From JAWLFY01 sp964462125 (GTDB lineage Bacteria > Planctomycetota > Planctomycetia > Pirellulales > Pirellulaceae), in contig CAYWXT010000123.1 of the NCBI GenBank assembly GCA_964462125.1, positions 1 through 15,489 on the forward strand: a stretch of DNA of 15,489 nt. Reading direction: 5' to 3'. The first letter of the stretch is position 1. Every line of letters starts with the position of its first letter. A program made the translations under genes and the position numbers. The notes beneath the pieces are model-generated. The model saw only the letters and a program-made list of their open reading frames with translations. It did no database searches and was not told the origin of the DNA. Positions 15,015-15,489 of this stretch are shown one piece after another.

Positions 15015-15054
15015 CGCATCGTAGCTCAATCGGATAGAGCGCTACGTCTCTGAT
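15015..15054 (+). tRNA. tRNA 5' half
   Basis: CGCATCG (15015-15021) could be an acceptor 5' strand. It is followed by T8, A9, a perfect D arm GCTC-AATCGGATA-GAGC (15024-15040, with A14, GG and A21) and G26, all canonical. The anticodon stem then starts CTACG and the gene loses its form; no T arm follows. Its acceptor strand pairs in register with the 3' half just upstream (six of seven pairs). Confidence 0.45.
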
Positions 15055-15060
15055 CATCAC

Positions 15061-15223
15061 TTCGTCAGTCGCGTTTCACATTCGCTCAGTTGAAGGCGTA
15101 AACAATGCGTGTGCCAATGAACATGATCGAAATGCGGATTACCGGTGACGAGTAGCCAAAGCCCGTCGCTCGCTGAAATCTTGGACACACCGTACACGCT
15201 CACTCAACTTCGATTGTGAAACG
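15061..15223. other. Non-coding stretch between tRNA array and last gene
   Basis: Apart from a possible 16-codon frame (15105-15155) with no recognisable features, I see no gene, no clear promoter and no repeat here. Base composition appears less GC-rich than in the core genes, in keeping with accessory DNA. Confidence 0.4.
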
Positions 15224-15489
15224 ATGAAAGCTAACGCTCAACCAGCTTCCCGGACGACCGTCGCAGCACGGATCGCGGGGGAAGACATCTACCGCGGAGA
15301 CTATGTCACCGTATTGAATGAAATTGTGGAGATGCCTTCGTTCTTGTGGTGCTGCTCGACAGCTACGCTTCCAACGGGCGAACCCGTTCGGATTCGTTAC
15401 ATGCCAGAGAACGCTGGCCAACCTTACAAGGTTGTCGCGGTCTGCTTGCCCTTTGTCTACGTCAAACGACCCAAGGGTGACGTTTTCGC
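15224..15489 (+). CDS. Small conserved hypothetical protein, 3' end outside the window
   Basis: The frame opens with ATG at 15224 and stays open for 88 codons to the end of the window, so it is partial at its C-terminus. It begins MKANAQPASRTTVAARIAGE and continues EDIYRGDYVTVLNEIVEMPS, FLWCC, GEPVRIRYMPENAGQPYKV and VCLPFVYVKRPKGDVF. From memory this pattern (acidic start, GDYV..LNE..E.PSFLW, P.RIR, CLPFV.VK) occurs in small planctomycete proteins of unknown function around 100-120 residues; I cannot verify it here. No signal peptide or membrane segment is seen. The codon use looks like a real gene, whereas minus-strand frames do not. No strong Shine-Dalgarno precedes the ATG. Its position in the presumed island makes it an accessory gene. 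Confidence 0.7.
   Translation, partial: MKANAQPASRTTVAARIAGEDIYRGDYVTVLNEIVEMPSFLWCCSTATLPTGEPVRIRYMPENAGQPYKVVAVCLPFVYVKRPKGDVF

Larger units (their letters stand above)
14600..15060 (+). other. Degenerate tRNA-like array
   Basis: Over some 450 bp on one strand there are two complete cloverleaf candidates (14658-14730 and 14859-14931) and several pieces. These are a D-arm/anticodon-like piece ending before 14657 (TCTAGAGC then TTTTCCAA); a T-arm and acceptor 3' strand (14758-14782); a Ser(TGA)-like anticodon stem-loop TGCG-GTTGAAA-CGCA (14827-14841); a 3' half (14950-15006); and a 5' half (15015-15054). None matches standard housekeeping tRNAs closely and stems carry mismatches. tRNA arrays are known in phages and some integrative elements. 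The integrase remnant beside tRNA-fMet supports a mobile origin. Confidence 0.65.

Overview
The window looks like chromosomal DNA of a planctomycete, probably of the Rhodopirellula/Pirellulales type. This rests on the high-GC coding style and several alternative TTG starts. A secreted protein carries an N-terminal LExRxxL-type motif and a C-terminal dockerin. A Pro-rich, single-span protein is fused to a terpenoid-cyclase-like domain. There is abundant intergenic hairpin and repeat DNA, and a planctomycete-style integrase remnant beside a tRNA gene. The genus assignment is inference.

Layout. Positions 1-295 hold a strong hairpin and a degraded palindromic repeat. From 296 to 5175 three rightward genes form a piece of an exopolysaccharide/cell-surface glycan locus: a GT4 glycosyltransferase, a VanZ-like membrane protein built of three repeats, and a second glycosyltransferase of the exosortase/PEP-CTERM-associated type. 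Between the first two genes (1496-2529) lies a block of 44-bp tandem repeats interrupted by an exactly periodic 225-bp tandem duplication. From 5252 to 7225 (minus strand) is an exported beta-helix protein with a dockerin. Copies of an imperfect palindromic repeat lie on both sides of it in inverted orientation. One copy exactly fills the gap between two converging genes and supplies both stop codons.

From 7609 to 9880 (minus strand) is the TCA-cycle pair sucC-sucD. A TA-flanked MITE-like element sits between the two genes, and period-7 microrepeats lie on both sides of sucD. Divergent from sucC is a full-length altronate dehydratase (9999-11543). It converges with a minus-strand gene for a TonB-like/terpenoid-cyclase-fold membrane protein (11635-13563).

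The last 1.6 kb (13886-15489) is the accessory part. A promoter precedes an initiator tRNA-Met gene with a variant anticodon stem. Next come hairpins, short repeated motifs and a shortened integrase gene. A degenerate tRNA-like array follows: two complete cloverleafs of Glu(TTC) and Lys(TTT) type plus several halves. In one place a 3' half precedes a 5' half whose acceptor strands are complementary. A small protein gene then runs off the window. I read this as the edge of an integrative element inserted beside tRNA-fMet that brought or accumulated non-canonical tRNAs. It is the best candidate here for something undescribed.
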